Below are positions 26,662-35,864 of a stretch of DNA of 64,000 nucleotides, one piece after another. The DNA comes from Moanibacter sp965226025. GTDB taxonomy: Bacteria; Verrucomicrobiota; Verrucomicrobiia; Opitutales; UBA2987. The stretch covers positions 1,302,001 to 1,366,000 of the forward strand of contig CBDDCD010000003.1 in assembly GCA_965226025.1 (NCBI GenBank). The letters run 5' to 3'. The notes beneath the pieces were generated by a model. The model had not been told where the DNA came from and did not search any database. It worked only from the letters and a program-made list of their open reading frames with translations. How positions within the stretch are numbered: position 1 is the stretch's first letter; each line of letters starts with the position of its first letter. The translations under genes were made by a program, and so were the position numbers.

Positions 26662-27804
26662 ATGGATGACCCATACGATGTCATCGTCCTCGGTGTAGGC
26701 GGGATGGGAAGTGCGGCCCTTTATCACCTCGCCCAACGCGGGGTTCGTGCCTGCGGCATCGAGCGCTTCGGGATCGCCCATGATCGCGGTTCGTCCCATG
26801 GCGATACCCGTATCATCCGTAAGGCCTATATGGAACATCCCGACTATGTTCCGCTTTTGCACCGAGCCTACGATCTGTGGGAGGAGTTGGAGGAAGAAAC
26901 CGGACGGGAGCTCTTTTTGCGAACCGGCTTGCTCTTGTCCGGTCCTCCCGAATCGGAGGTAATGCGGGGTTTGGCGGCCTGTTATGAGGAACACAATTTA
27001 CCCCACGAGGAGCTGGATGCCGAAGAGCTGCGACGGCGATATTCGCAGTTGAGACTTCCGGCTGACTGGAGCGCATCGTTCGATCCTCTCGGGGGAATCC
27101 TACGGGTGGAGGAGTGCGTGAGGCAGCAGGTAGCGATGGCGCAGAGGCATGGCGCAACTCTCTTTGCCGGGGAGGAAGTGCGTTCCTGGAAGGCGGAGGG
27201 TGAGGGTGTCGTTGTGGAGACCGAGCGGCGGCGGCTGTCGGCCGGATGCATGATTTTGACGGCCGGGGCATGGGCGGTTCCGGCTCTTGGGGAATTAGGG
27301 GTCGAAATGAAGGTCCTCCGCAAATTGCTGTTTTGGTACGGCGGACAGGGGGTGGAAGAATACCGGCGGGAGGTCTTTCCGTGCTTTTGCATCGGTGTCG
27401 GAAGCGGGTCGGAACTCATCTACGGCTTTCCTGCTATCGACGAGTGGGGGTTGAAGATAACCGAGCACAACATCTCCCATAAGGAGATTCTCGATCCTCT
27501 CAAAGTGAACCGCCAGCTGGAGGACGATGACGAGTCGCAGGTGCTTCAGATCCTGGAGCGTTTTTTTCCGCGCCTGAAACCGGAGAGGAGCAAGTTCGTC
27601 ACCTGCCTTTACACGATGTCCCCGGACGAGAATTTTATCATCGACCGACACCCAGAGCACAAGAGCGTCGTAATTGGTGCCGGATTTTCTGGGCACGGAT
27701 TCAAATTCGCTTCCGTGGTCGGAGAGATTCTGGCCGATCTCGCTTTGGAGGGCGAAACGAAGCAGCCGATTGACTTTCTGCGGATTGGGAGGTTGCTCGA
27801 GTAG
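26662..27804 (+). CDS. Monomeric sarcosine oxidase / N-methyltryptophan oxidase-like protein
   Basis: The 380-residue protein starts MDDPYDVIVLGVGGMGSAALYHLAQRG (FAD GxGxxG), with a GIERFGIAHDRGSSHGDTRIIR segment characteristic of this subfamily. The Cys in SKFVTCLYTMSPDENFIIDRHP sits where the covalent flavin link is found in SoxA and MTOX. The C-terminal GAGFSGHGFKFASVVGEILAD completes the FAD site. It would demethylate sarcosine or an N-methyl amino acid with release of formaldehyde and peroxide. ATG 26662 is preceded by an AAGGAC ribosome site. The length is normal for the family. Confidence 0.9.
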   Translation: MDDPYDVIVLGVGGMGSAALYHLAQRGVRACGIERFGIAHDRGSSHGDTRIIRKAYMEHPDYVPLLHRAYDLWEELEEETGRELFLRTGLLLSGPPESEVMRGLAACYEEHNLPHEELDAEELRRRYSQLRLPADWSASFDPLGGILRVEECVRQQVAMAQRHGATLFAGEEVRSWKAEGEGVVVETERRRLSAGCMILTAGAWAVPALGELGVEMKVLRKLLFWYGGQGVEEYRREVFPCFCIGVGSGSELIYGFPAIDEWGLKITEHNISHKEILDPLKVNRQLEDDDESQVLQILERFFPRLKPERSKFVTCLYTMSPDENFIIDRHPEHKSVVIGAGFSGHGFKFASVVGEILADLALEGETKQPIDFLRIGRLLE

Positions 27805-27994
27805 AGTTTGGGTTTGGAGGGTAGGGAGAGAAAGAGAGGGAACCACGAATGAATTCGAAATGATGCGAAATGAGGCAGAGATTCCCGACGGATTCGAGAA
27901 TACAACGGATGGGGACCAAGAGGTTTTTCCGCTGTGAAACTGCGAATCTTTAGTCGGAGAACCTGTTTCAACCCCCGGAGTATAAACCGAAGGC

Positions 27995-28074
27995 GTGGCC
28001 GCGGCCGCAAGGACGCGGGGGCTTGGAACAAGGTATTCGGCACGTCCATTCGCGTCCTTAGCGGCCGCGGCTTC
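27995..28074. repeat. GCGGCCGC-type hairpin repeat, copy 2
   Basis: Arm GTGGCCGCGGCCGCAAGGAC faces GTCCTTAGCGGCCGCGGC. It matches the copy at 16082-16155 closely in the arms but not in the loop. Confidence 0.65.
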
Positions 28075-28195
28075 AGCCGGATTTCCATCGGGCTTTGCGG
28101 ATCATTGCCCGACGTAAGTGCCTTCTGCAAATCCTCTTTTGGTTGCCGACCTGACCGCCCGCAGATCATCTTTTGTCCTAAACCTTCGAAAATCC

Positions 28196-28804
28196 ATGAA
28201 CCAAGCAGATTTAGCGACCCAGGATATTCTTGCTGAAGCCACCCGGGAACGGGACACCGGCCAGAAGATCAGGTATAACCTTGAAATGCTGAGGCGCGAT
28301 GATCTTCGCCTGCCTGAGCGAAGAGGAGCCGAGATTGAAGTCAAGCGCGTCGAAATTGCATGTCCCGAATTCAACTGGTTCTTGCACCAGGCCGTGGGCG
28401 TCGAATTCCGCTGGGGAGGTCGTGATGATTGGAGGCGCCAAGAGTGGACTGAGTATGTGGATCGCTCGGAGTTGGAGACCTGGGTCGCCTACGTTTCAGG
28501 TACTCCGGCCGGCTACTATGAACTCGAAAAGCAAGAGGATGGCAGTGTGCGGATCGAGTGCATTGGCTTGCTCGGGCCCTTCATCGGCCAGGGACTGGGC
28601 GGCGGCCTCTTGGCCAAAGCGGTTGAGCGATGTTGGGAGATGGGGGCCAACCGAGTTTGGTTGACGACGTGCAGCCACGATCATCCTCACGCCTTGCAGA
28701 ACTACCTTGTCCGCGGGTTCAAGCTCGTCAAAAAAACGACTTGGCCGCCCAACCGGCCACGCGAATCGGCGCTGTTTGCGCCATCGAGGAAGCTGACGGA
28801 TTGA
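28196..28804 (+). CDS. GNAT-family N-acetyltransferase
   Basis: The frame is open from 28118, but the ATG at 28196 (MNQADLATQDILAEATRERD) is preferred because the first 26 codons overlap repeat-flanking sequence. The 202-residue product has the GNAT core: WVAYVSGTPAGYYELEKQEDG (beta4), GLLGPFIGQGLGGGLLAKAVE with the acetyl-CoA Q/RxxGxG/A loop as GQGLGG, and NRVWLTTCSHDHPHALQNYLVRGFKLVKK. It would transfer an acetyl group to a small molecule amine; the substrate is unknown. It stands alone between a hairpin repeat and a gene-free stretch. Confidence 0.82.
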   Translation: MNQADLATQDILAEATRERDTGQKIRYNLEMLRRDDLRLPERRGAEIEVKRVEIACPEFNWFLHQAVGVEFRWGGRDDWRRQEWTEYVDRSELETWVAYVSGTPAGYYELEKQEDGSVRIECIGLLGPFIGQGLGGGLLAKAVERCWEMGANRVWLTTCSHDHPHALQNYLVRGFKLVKKTTWPPNRPRESALFAPSRKLTD

Positions 28805-28823
28805 GTATTAGACGTATTGCAAC

Positions 28824-28898
28824 AGCGGCGACGACGGAGCACCGCCCTCCAGCCGAAGGTTGAAAATGCAAGATCGAGGGCGGTGCTCTGTCGCCGCC
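28824..28898. repeat. Imperfect inverted repeat after the acetyltransferase
   Basis: GCGGCGACGACGGAGCACCG at the left faces CGGTGCTCTGTCGCCGCC at the right, ~25 bases apart. It may terminate transcription. From here to 29198 no gene is seen. Confidence 0.6.
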
Positions 28899-29227
28899 AG
28901 CAGTCGCAAGTCGGCCAGGAATGGCTCCCAAAAGTGTGGATATCTACGACTCTCCGGAGATTAGGCTGACAGGAAGGGACAAATTTGTGTCTTTGATAAG
29001 AGCGGGGAATTGAGCCAATAGCGGAGTAGCTCCCATTCACGCCGGTCGGCGGGTGGCGGAATATTCGAGGATGAAACTGAAGGGTGGCTGTCATGTTTAG
29101 TGTCTTCCACTTGCTCTTCCGGTCAGGAACACAACTAAAATGGCGCAGTCCGTCATTGGAGGACGGGGACGGGTCTCGGTTGACGCTCTCAGAAACCCGC
29201 ATCAGTCCCGCTCATCGGGACTTCTAG

Positions 29228-30640
29228 TCAAAGTCGGTGCACGGTCCAGGAGTAAATCCGAGCATTGCTCAACTCGAATCTCAGCTGCACTGTCTTACCT
29301 TTAAGCTCCGAAAGATCATCGCGTCCACGCCAAGCCACGGTTATATCAGTCTCGTCGCCTTGGAACGGCGTGCAGTTCTCCACGGAGTAGTCGCCGATGG
29401 GACGGCCTTGCTCGTCCTCGAGGCCCACCCGTATCCCTCCACGGCCGAAGTTATCAGAGTCGGTGAGCTCCCTCGAGGGTGAGATCCCTACCATGTCGCG
29501 GGCTTCCGGACCGATGGTAGCAGCGTTAATTCTGAGTCGATCCCCATTCCAGATAGAGGGTCGGGTCAGGATGTATCCGGGGCTGGTTACATCCAGGGAG
29601 CAGAACCCGTCCTCGCGTAACGTCGCGAGTCCGATAGATCCGTCATGATCAAGAGCCGACGTGTTATGAGGCACGGTAAAGCCGGAATAGTAGAGCCAGA
29701 GCCGCGCATCTTTGAGTATCGGCGACGATGCCGGGTAGATCATCATGCTGTCGAATGCTCCGCCTTGGTAGTTATTCGTTGGAATGAGGTGGATGAGCAG
29801 CTTGCGGTCGGCGGTCCGATCCCACTGCGACCCGTCCCTACTGGACGCCAGCTGCAGATCCATGGTCTGGGCATAGGTGTGGTAGACCCACAAGAGACCC
29901 AGATATTGCTCCGCGTAGGGGAAAGCGGAGAGGCCGTAGAACTGAGTATCGGGCGGGTCATAGGCGTCTGGAGCTAGAACTTTCCGACTATGCTTCCAGT
30001 GAACAAAATCGTCACTCGCGATGCGCGAAACAGTGCGAATCTGCTCGGCCGGAGTCTTGTGATACAGCCAGTATCGGCCTGAAGAAGGATCGCGCATGAC
30101 GCTGAAGGTATCACCTGTGGCCCAACTTGGCACCACGGGGTTGTCGCCGAGTGGGTCCCAATGGATACCGTCAGCTGAAAATGCGGCATAGATTCCCTGC
30201 AGGCCACTTTTCGGTCTGTCCCAATAGAGAAGCTTGTAGCGCCGTTCCGGCTCACATTCGACGTCCTCCTTGAGGATGCAATGGGTCCAATTCACACCGC
30301 GCAATACGATGTTGTTCGCCCTCGAGCCTTCGTATTCGACCAGGTCGAGTTCGGGTTTGTCCCAATGAACCCCATCGGCGGAAGTTGCGTAGCAGAGAAA
30401 AGGGCCGGCATCGGGCTTTGCTCGAGACGGCTGGGCAGTGTACCACATTTTGAAGCATCCCTCCTCCTCATCGAAAATCGCCGTGCCCGGCTGCATCACG
30501 AGATACCCCTCCCATGGCTTATCGGGCCGCAGGACTGGATTGCCTCGATGTTTCTCGAGATGATGCAGCGAGCGCCAAACGTTAGACTTCGTCGCCAGTA
30601 TAGAGTCGTCGCAGAGGAGGTAGGTGGAGTTTGTTGGCAT
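29228..30640 (-). CDS. Five-bladed propeller glycoside-hydrolase-like protein (GH43/GH32 type)
   Basis: The 470-residue protein shows repeated blades: GCFKMWYTAQ, LCYATSADGVHWDKPEL, YKLLYWDRPKSGLQGIYAAFSADGIHWDPLG and GRYWLYHKTP. These are typical of the GH32/43/62/68 fold, with a terminal beta-sandwich ending RFELSNARIYSWTVHRL. There is no signal peptide. The family cleaves or binds arabinose-, xylose- or fructose-type glycans, but many such genes in marine bacteria are uncharacterised, and the catalytic triad cannot be assigned here. ATG 30640 is the start. It is transcribed away from the enolase-superfamily gene at 30978 and could share an upstream control region with it. Confidence 0.75.
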   Translation of the reverse strand: MPTNSTYLLCDDSILATKSNVWRSLHHLEKHRGNPVLRPDKPWEGYLVMQPGTAIFDEEEGCFKMWYTAQPSRAKPDAGPFLCYATSADGVHWDKPELDLVEYEGSRANNIVLRGVNWTHCILKEDVECEPERRYKLLYWDRPKSGLQGIYAAFSADGIHWDPLGDNPVVPSWATGDTFSVMRDPSSGRYWLYHKTPAEQIRTVSRIASDDFVHWKHSRKVLAPDAYDPPDTQFYGLSAFPYAEQYLGLLWVYHTYAQTMDLQLASSRDGSQWDRTADRKLLIHLIPTNNYQGGAFDSMMIYPASSPILKDARLWLYYSGFTVPHNTSALDHDGSIGLATLREDGFCSLDVTSPGYILTRPSIWNGDRLRINAATIGPEARDMVGISPSRELTDSDNFGRGGIRVGLEDEQGRPIGDYSVENCTPFQGDETDITVAWRGRDDLSELKGKTVQLRFELSNARIYSWTVHRL

Positions 30641-30660
30641 GGGTTTAAGTCAGCCGTCTA

Positions 30661-30772
30661 GCAGGGGCGAGGGCCCTCGTGCCCGTGATCGAATCCCGCT
30701 TGGTGGGACCAAAGACTTGACCAAATTTGCCGTCCGGCCAGGGCTCGAGGGCCCTCGCCCCTCCAATAAAAT
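30661..30772. repeat. GGGGCGAGGGCCCTCG inverted repeat
   Basis: CAGGGGCGAGGGCCCTCGTG at 30661 and GCTCGAGGGCCCTCGCCCCT at 30741 form an inverted pair ~80 bases apart. A single GAGAGCCCTCGCCCCTCCA recurs at ~40836. Lies in the divergent promoter space between two genes. Confidence 0.55.
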
Positions 30773-30856
30773 ACAATGCAAGGTAGTGTTACTTGCACCC
30801 CGGTCAATATTGGTCGATTTTGAGAGAGAGGGGATCAGCCCCTGCCAAACGAATTT

Positions 30857-30919
30857 CGCAATCGTAAGCGTAAACGTTCGGTTGTAGATTGCGCTTACGA
30901 TTACGAGGGTCGATTGTGG
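30857..30919. repeat. Intergenic repeat of the TCGATTGCGCTTACGATT family
   Basis: CGCAATCGTAAGCGTAAACG faces GATTGCGCTTACGATTACGA. This is the tightest copy, with ~10 bases between arms, 60-120 bases upstream of the next start codon. Confidence 0.7.
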
Positions 30920-30977
30920 AAGAATGGATATTCGTTACGGCCGATCGAAAACCACAATCTCATTGTAGAGAACTACC

Positions 30978-32219
30978 ATGACATCAAAAGAATTCGAAAT
31001 CAAAGCCATCGAACCGATCATCTTACATGTTCCGTTCCACCCACGCTGTGCGAAGGTCAAAGAGATCCGGGTGCCTTTCTGGTCGCTGGTGGATGTGGTC
31101 GAGGTAACCTTGGCCTGCGGGGTTAAAGGAATTGGGGAGACCCTGAGCCGGTATACCTGGGCTCAGTCCGATGAGACCCAGTTCAATCGGGTTAAGGGAA
31201 GGAATCTCTTCGACCACTTGTGGGACGACAGCCTGGGAGCGGGGCTGCAGATGGCGCTCTTCGATGCCGCGGGCAAAGCGTTAGGGGTGCCCTGTCATCG
31301 ATTGATGGGGGTGCAGCATCGCGATGCCTGTCCGGTCTCCTGGTGGTCCCAGGACCGAACGCCGGAGGAATGGGCGGCCGAAGCAAAGGCCGCGGAAGCA
31401 CAGGGCTTCACCACCATGAAGGTGAAGGCCCGGCCCTGGTTCGATCCGGACAAGCAGATGGCGGCGGTGTGCGAAGCGGTTTCCCCTCACTTCAAGCTCG
31501 ATATGGATTTCAACGGTCTCTTGCTGGGTGTGGATCAGGCGGCGCCGCTGATTCGAAACTTGGAGGGAAAATACAGCAATCTGGCCATTGTCGAATCACC
31601 CATTCCCCAGGACGACGTCGCCGGTAACGTCCTTTTGAGAAGGAAAATCCAGAGCCCGATCGCGATGCATTTCGGCAACCCGCCGGTTATGACGGCGGTA
31701 CGGGAGGGAGTATGCGATGGGTTTGTCATTGGCGGCGGCGCCAGCCAAGTAATGAGCCAGGGGACGCTCGCAGCGCATGCGAAAATGCCTTTCTGGTTGC
31801 AGCTGGTCGGCACGGGACTGACCACCATGTTCTCCGTTCACCTCGGGGCAGTCCTGACTCATGCTCGTTGGCCCGCCATCCCGTGCATCAATATTTATTC
31901 CCATCCGCTCATTAAGGATTTCGAAATCGAGGGCGGGTGCGTGCGGGTGCCCGAGGGTCCGGGACTGGGTGTCGAGATGGATAGAGACGCGATCGAGAAC
32001 TACCGGGTCGAACCCGATTTCAAGCTCGATGTGAAGCGCCAGATTCACACCATCTGTTGGCCCGATGGCCGAAAGACCCACTATCCGGACGGCAGTTACC
32101 GTCAGGATTTTCTAGAGGGTAGGATCCTCGGCTTTCTGCCCGGTATTTCGCTGGACCTGCAGGTGGATGATGGTTCTGAGGAGTTTGATCAGAGGTATCG
32201 GGGGTTGTTTGCAGGGTGA
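30978..32219 (+). CDS. Mandelate racemase/muconate lactonizing enzyme family protein, atypical
   Basis: The 413-residue protein has the enolase-superfamily layout. An N-terminal capping domain (LHVPFHPRCAKVKEIRVPFWSL) is followed by a barrel with a KxK-like catalytic strand (TTMKVKARPWFD). The first metal ligand region is KLDMDFNG and the second is IVESPIPQ. Where the third ligand and the downstream acid usually sit, the sequence reads MHFGNPPVM, lacking Glu/Asp. The later region PFWLQLVGTGLTTMF also lacks the expected His. A C-terminal tail beyond the barrel is unusual. It may therefore be a non-classical or inactive member. The stop is 7 bases from an IS256 copy inserted immediately downstream. 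Confidence 0.78.
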   Translation: MTSKEFEIKAIEPIILHVPFHPRCAKVKEIRVPFWSLVDVVEVTLACGVKGIGETLSRYTWAQSDETQFNRVKGRNLFDHLWDDSLGAGLQMALFDAAGKALGVPCHRLMGVQHRDACPVSWWSQDRTPEEWAAEAKAAEAQGFTTMKVKARPWFDPDKQMAAVCEAVSPHFKLDMDFNGLLLGVDQAAPLIRNLEGKYSNLAIVESPIPQDDVAGNVLLRRKIQSPIAMHFGNPPVMTAVREGVCDGFVIGGGASQVMSQGTLAAHAKMPFWLQLVGTGLTTMFSVHLGAVLTHARWPAIPCINIYSHPLIKDFEIEGGCVRVPEGPGLGVEMDRDAIENYRVEPDFKLDVKRQIHTICWPDGRKTHYPDGSYRQDFLEGRILGFLPGISLDLQVDDGSEEFDQRYRGLFAG

Positions 32220-32226
32220 GGCTTGA

Positions 32227-33665
32227 GGTCAAGTCCGCCTTTTCCTGTAAAATCGAAATGGCATAACCTCTATTAGATTATCTTTACTTTCTTCCCTTCA
32301 GGCAGCGAATTTCATCAGGTCCGGATCCTCCCAGGTGCTCTCCGGATCGCTCCAGATCTGTTTGAGTCGTTCCACCAGGTAGGGTTCCATGCGGACTCCT
32401 CGCCAGCCTTCTGAGGCATCCACCAGGACCGCGAAGATCAGGCACAGTCCGCTCGTTTCGGAGCGGAATCGGGGAATCACTTTGGTGCGACGGCGCCCTT
32501 CCCCGAAGAGTCGCTCCAGCAGATTGGTGGTGCGGATCTGTTTTCGGTGCAGGAAGGGAAATTTCAGCGCTGTGAGCGATTCCTCCAGGTCACGCTCCAG
32601 GCACTTCATGGCGGCTGGAAAGCTCCCCTTGTATTCCTCGATGATGGCGCGAGCCTGTTCTACAGCCTCGCGGTATCCCTTCGCCGTAAAGGCTTTGTGA
32701 ATGAGCTTTTTGAGGGTGGGACGGGCTACCTCTGGAAGCTTGTTGACGATGTTGCGCATCTTGTGCACCTGGCAGCGCTGCACCAGGCTGTTCGGAAACT
32801 TCCTTCCCACCGCCTTGCGTAGACCCGAATTACCGTCCATCACACTGAGTACTGGATCGGCCAATCCCCGGCTCTTCATGTCCTCCAGGAAGGCCTCCCA
32901 ACAGGCGCTGCTCTCCTCTTGTCCCCTACGGCCATATGAAGCAATACCTTACGTCCGTCCCAGAGCATCCCGTAGGCGCATAGGACCGCCACTGCCCTCT
33001 TGTCTTCGGGCCGCAGCCTCATATAGATCCCGTCCAGAAACAGATAGAGCACGCGCTCACCACTCAGATCTCTTTCCTGCCACTTTGCAAAGTCCATCCT
33101 CAGACTTTGGCACACCTCATTGACCACGCTGCGCCCGGTCTGCTCTACCCCCAAAGACTCGATCAGCGCCGTCTCGATATCGCGCTGACTCATCCCTTTC
33201 ACATAGAGCATCGGCACCAGCTCCAAAAGCCGCTTCGAGCGTCGTCCGATCGCTTCCAGCCAGGCCGACTCGAACGGCTCCAGCCCGTCGCGAATCTGCG
33301 GTACCTGCAGCTCAATCGTCCCTTCGCAAAGATGCACTTTCTTCGGCTCATAGCCATTGCGGTAGCCCCGCAGTGCTCCATCACTCGAGCGCTCATAGCG
33401 CTCTCGCCCCAGAAAATCGCTCACTTCGATCTCCAAGGCTCTTTGCAGCATCAGCTGGGCTCCCCGTCGGGCCGCCTCCCCCAGTGGATCTGTGCTGCTC
33501 GCGATTCCTTCCATTAGCTCTTGCTCTATCTTCTCACTCGGTGCTATCTTCTTCATGGTGTAGTCTCCTGTTTTTCGGGGCCGCCTTTCGGCCCCGGTTT
33601 GGTTACATTTTTGTTTTCAGGAGGTTACACCATTTTTCTTTTTACAGGAAGGATAGGACGTCACC
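32227..33665 (-). mobile_element. IS256-family element, copy 2 (inverted)
   Basis: The element is 1439 bp, the same length as copy 1 and reversed. The direct repeat GGCTTGA is visible for 7 bases at 32220-32226 and 33666-33672. It inserted just after the enolase-superfamily stop codon without damaging it. With copy 1 it brackets 22.5 kb in inverted orientation. Confidence 0.9.
32298..33556 (-). pseudogene. IS256-family transposase, copy 2, same frameshift
   Basis: The two frames (32876-33556 and 32298-32879) match copy 1 residue for residue except WEDPDLMKFAA here versus WKDPDLMKFAA. The -1 break lies at the same GACAAGAGGAGAGC position. Sharing the lesion means that a frameshifted copy has moved, either with transposase supplied in trans or with low-level frameshifting. 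Alternatively the pair arose by duplication. Confidence 0.85.
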
Positions 33666-33678
33666 GGCTTGACGCTCA

Positions 33679-33783
33679 GCACACTTAGTCGCCACCCTTA
33701 GTCGAATGAACCGAATTTGACAGACTGAGATGCGGGACTAAGGGTATGTGACTAAGTGTTGGGGACTAAGAGGAAGCACTAAG
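33679..33783. repeat. ACTAAGTGT-type short repeat cluster next to IS256 copy 2
   Basis: CAGCACACTTAGTCG at 33677, GGGACTAAGGGT, GTGACTAAGTGT and GGGGACTAAG follow in 105 bases. The CAGCACACTT start equals the target repeat of IS256 copy 1. From 33784 to 34180 no gene is seen, only GC-rich debris. Confidence 0.6.
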
Positions 33784-34180
33784 CGGAGAGATGCGTACCA
33801 ACCAATCCTGGTGTGTCGTGCGAATCCACCACTAGATGCTTCCCAAGTCTGGGTAGACCGTGGCAGCGACGAAGTTTACGTTTGAGCTTACGATCAAGTT
33901 TGGAGCCTGACGCCGCGCTGATTAGAAACCTAAATGCTGGTGCGGAATCCCGGGCACCGAAATTTACCGCTTACGACGCGGAATACTCTCTTTCTCTCTT
34001 CCGAGGGATCGCCTTGCGCCATCGGAGGGCCCTCCTCTTCCAACCAAGTATCGAACTTTCAAGTTTCACCCTCGACTGATCCGGCAAGCGTCAGCACAGC
34101 CGGCGGCCGCGCTGACCTGAGACTACAATGTTGATACAGACTTTCCGGCGTTTAGTTTCGCTGCAATCGGAAACTGTCGA

Positions 34181-35698
34181 ATGGAAGAAGCCAACATACG
34201 GGATCTCGGTTCAAAGATGGCGTCTGGGGAAATTTCTGCGCGCTCTCTGGCTGAATCCTACCTACAGCGCATCGAGGTGATGGATCGATCTGGTCCTTCC
34301 CTCAACTCGATCATCGAACTCAATCCCGATGCCTTGGCGATCGCGGGAGAGAGAGATCGGGAGCGAGCGGCGGGCAAGCTGAGAGGACCTCTGCATGGCA
34401 TTCCGATCCTCATCAAGGACAACATCGACACTAGAGACCGCATGCAGACCACGGCTGGATCCCTCGCTCTGGAGGGTTCGCACGCGCGTCGAGATGCCTT
34501 CATTGTGATGCGGCTTCGGGCTTCCGGCGCCGTCATCCTGGGCAAGACGAATTTGAGTGAATGGGCCAACTTTCGAGGAAACCGCTCGATCAGCGGCTGG
34601 TCGAGTCGTGGAGGTCTGACCAGGAATCCCTACGCATTGGACCGAAGCGCTTGCGGTTCGTCATCAGGATCGGCGGCCGCGGTGTCCGCCAACCTCTGCG
34701 CCGCCGCCATTGGGACGGAGACAGATGGGTCCATCATCTGCCCAGCGCAAACCTGCGGCGTGGTCGGTCTCAAACCCACCGTGGGCCTGCTCAGTTGCAG
34801 TGGAATCATTCCTATCGCCAAGAGTCAGGATACCGCCGGCCCCATCGGAAGGTCTGTTGAGGATGTCGCGCTCTTGCTCAGTGTATTAATCGGAGTGGAT
34901 CAACGAGACCGTTCCATGCAGGTAAAAGGAAGACGTGCAATGGGCAACTACGCAACGATCCTGGTCAATGATGGGCTTAAGGGGGCACGTCTGGGCGTGG
35001 CGAGAAACATGCTTGGATCAGACCCGAGGATTACCCGGATCCTGGACTCTTGCCTCGATATCATGAAACAGTTGGGCGCCGTCATCATTGATCCAGCCAA
35101 CCTGCCGAACAGCCACAGTTTCAGTAAGACCGAAAGCGAAGTCCTCCTCTACGAATTCAAGCAAGGACTGGATTCGTATCTCTCTTCGCTCGGGCCACGC
35201 TCGAGAGTTCATTCCTTGGAAGAGGTTGTCGTTTTCAATGAAGAGAACAAGGACCGCGTGATGCCATACTTCGGCCAGGAAAAGATGCTGGCCGCGCTTA
35301 GTAAAGGATCTCTCTCCGACAAGAAGTACCGCCAGGCGCTGGCCCGAAACAGTCGACTCACACGAAGGGAAGGGATCGACGCCGTATTGAGAAAACATCG
35401 CCTCGACGCCATCGTCGTTATATCCGGCGGACCGGCTTGGACAATAGATTTGGCTAATGGCGATTCGCGCAACTGGGATATGAATAGCACCGGCCCGGCG
35501 GCGGTCGCAGGTTATCCCCATATCACGGTGCCGGCGGGCCAAGTCTTTGGTCTTCCCATAGGCCTCTCTTTCTTTTCCACAGCTTGGAGCGAAGCAAAGC
35601 TCCTGCGGATCGCTTACACGTTCGAACAGGCAACGAGGGCTCGTCGGCCGCCGAGGTTTCTGCCGACCGCGAACACTGACCAACCAGCTTCCCGGTAG
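34181..35698 (+). CDS. Amidase (amidase-signature family)
   Basis: The 505-residue protein has the Ser-cisSer-Lys triad of amidase-signature enzymes. The Lys is in GIPILIKDNIDT (~residue 88), the cis-Ser in the Gly/Ser-rich CGSSSGSAAAVSANLCAAAIGTETDGSI block (~165-190), and the nucleophile is the Ser of TETDGSIICPA. GVVGLKPTVGLLS continues the signature. No signal peptide is visible, unlike many amidases of this clade that carry one. It hydrolyses amides such as aryl-amides, peptide amides or urea derivatives; the substrate is open. ATG 34181 has no close rival. It stands alone, with no permease or transamidosome partners. Confidence 0.88.
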   Translation: MEEANIRDLGSKMASGEISARSLAESYLQRIEVMDRSGPSLNSIIELNPDALAIAGERDRERAAGKLRGPLHGIPILIKDNIDTRDRMQTTAGSLALEGSHARRDAFIVMRLRASGAVILGKTNLSEWANFRGNRSISGWSSRGGLTRNPYALDRSACGSSSGSAAAVSANLCAAAIGTETDGSIICPAQTCGVVGLKPTVGLLSCSGIIPIAKSQDTAGPIGRSVEDVALLLSVLIGVDQRDRSMQVKGRRAMGNYATILVNDGLKGARLGVARNMLGSDPRITRILDSCLDIMKQLGAVIIDPANLPNSHSFSKTESEVLLYEFKQGLDSYLSSLGPRSRVHSLEEVVVFNEENKDRVMPYFGQEKMLAALSKGSLSDKKYRQALARNSRLTRREGIDAVLRKHRLDAIVVISGGPAWTIDLANGDSRNWDMNSTGPAAVAGYPHITVPAGQVFGLPIGLSFFSTAWSEAKLLRIAYTFEQATRARRPPRFLPTANTDQPASR

Positions 35699-35864
35699 CG
35701 GAATCCGTGAGGATTTCGACGATACGGCGCTTGAACCCGAATGGAAATTGAAGCTCTCGGTCAAGGCCAACTGTGGAGCCCTGAGATTCATACGGAGAAA
35801 AAGGACCAAAGACACGCGGTGGGTAGGAGGAGGAAGACGAAGAGAAAGAGGAGAATCCGTTCAT

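Noticed and set aside
8258..33665. Composite transposon formed by the two IS256 copies
   Set aside because: Each copy has its own flanking duplication and no shared outer duplication is visible, so two separate insertions are more likely.
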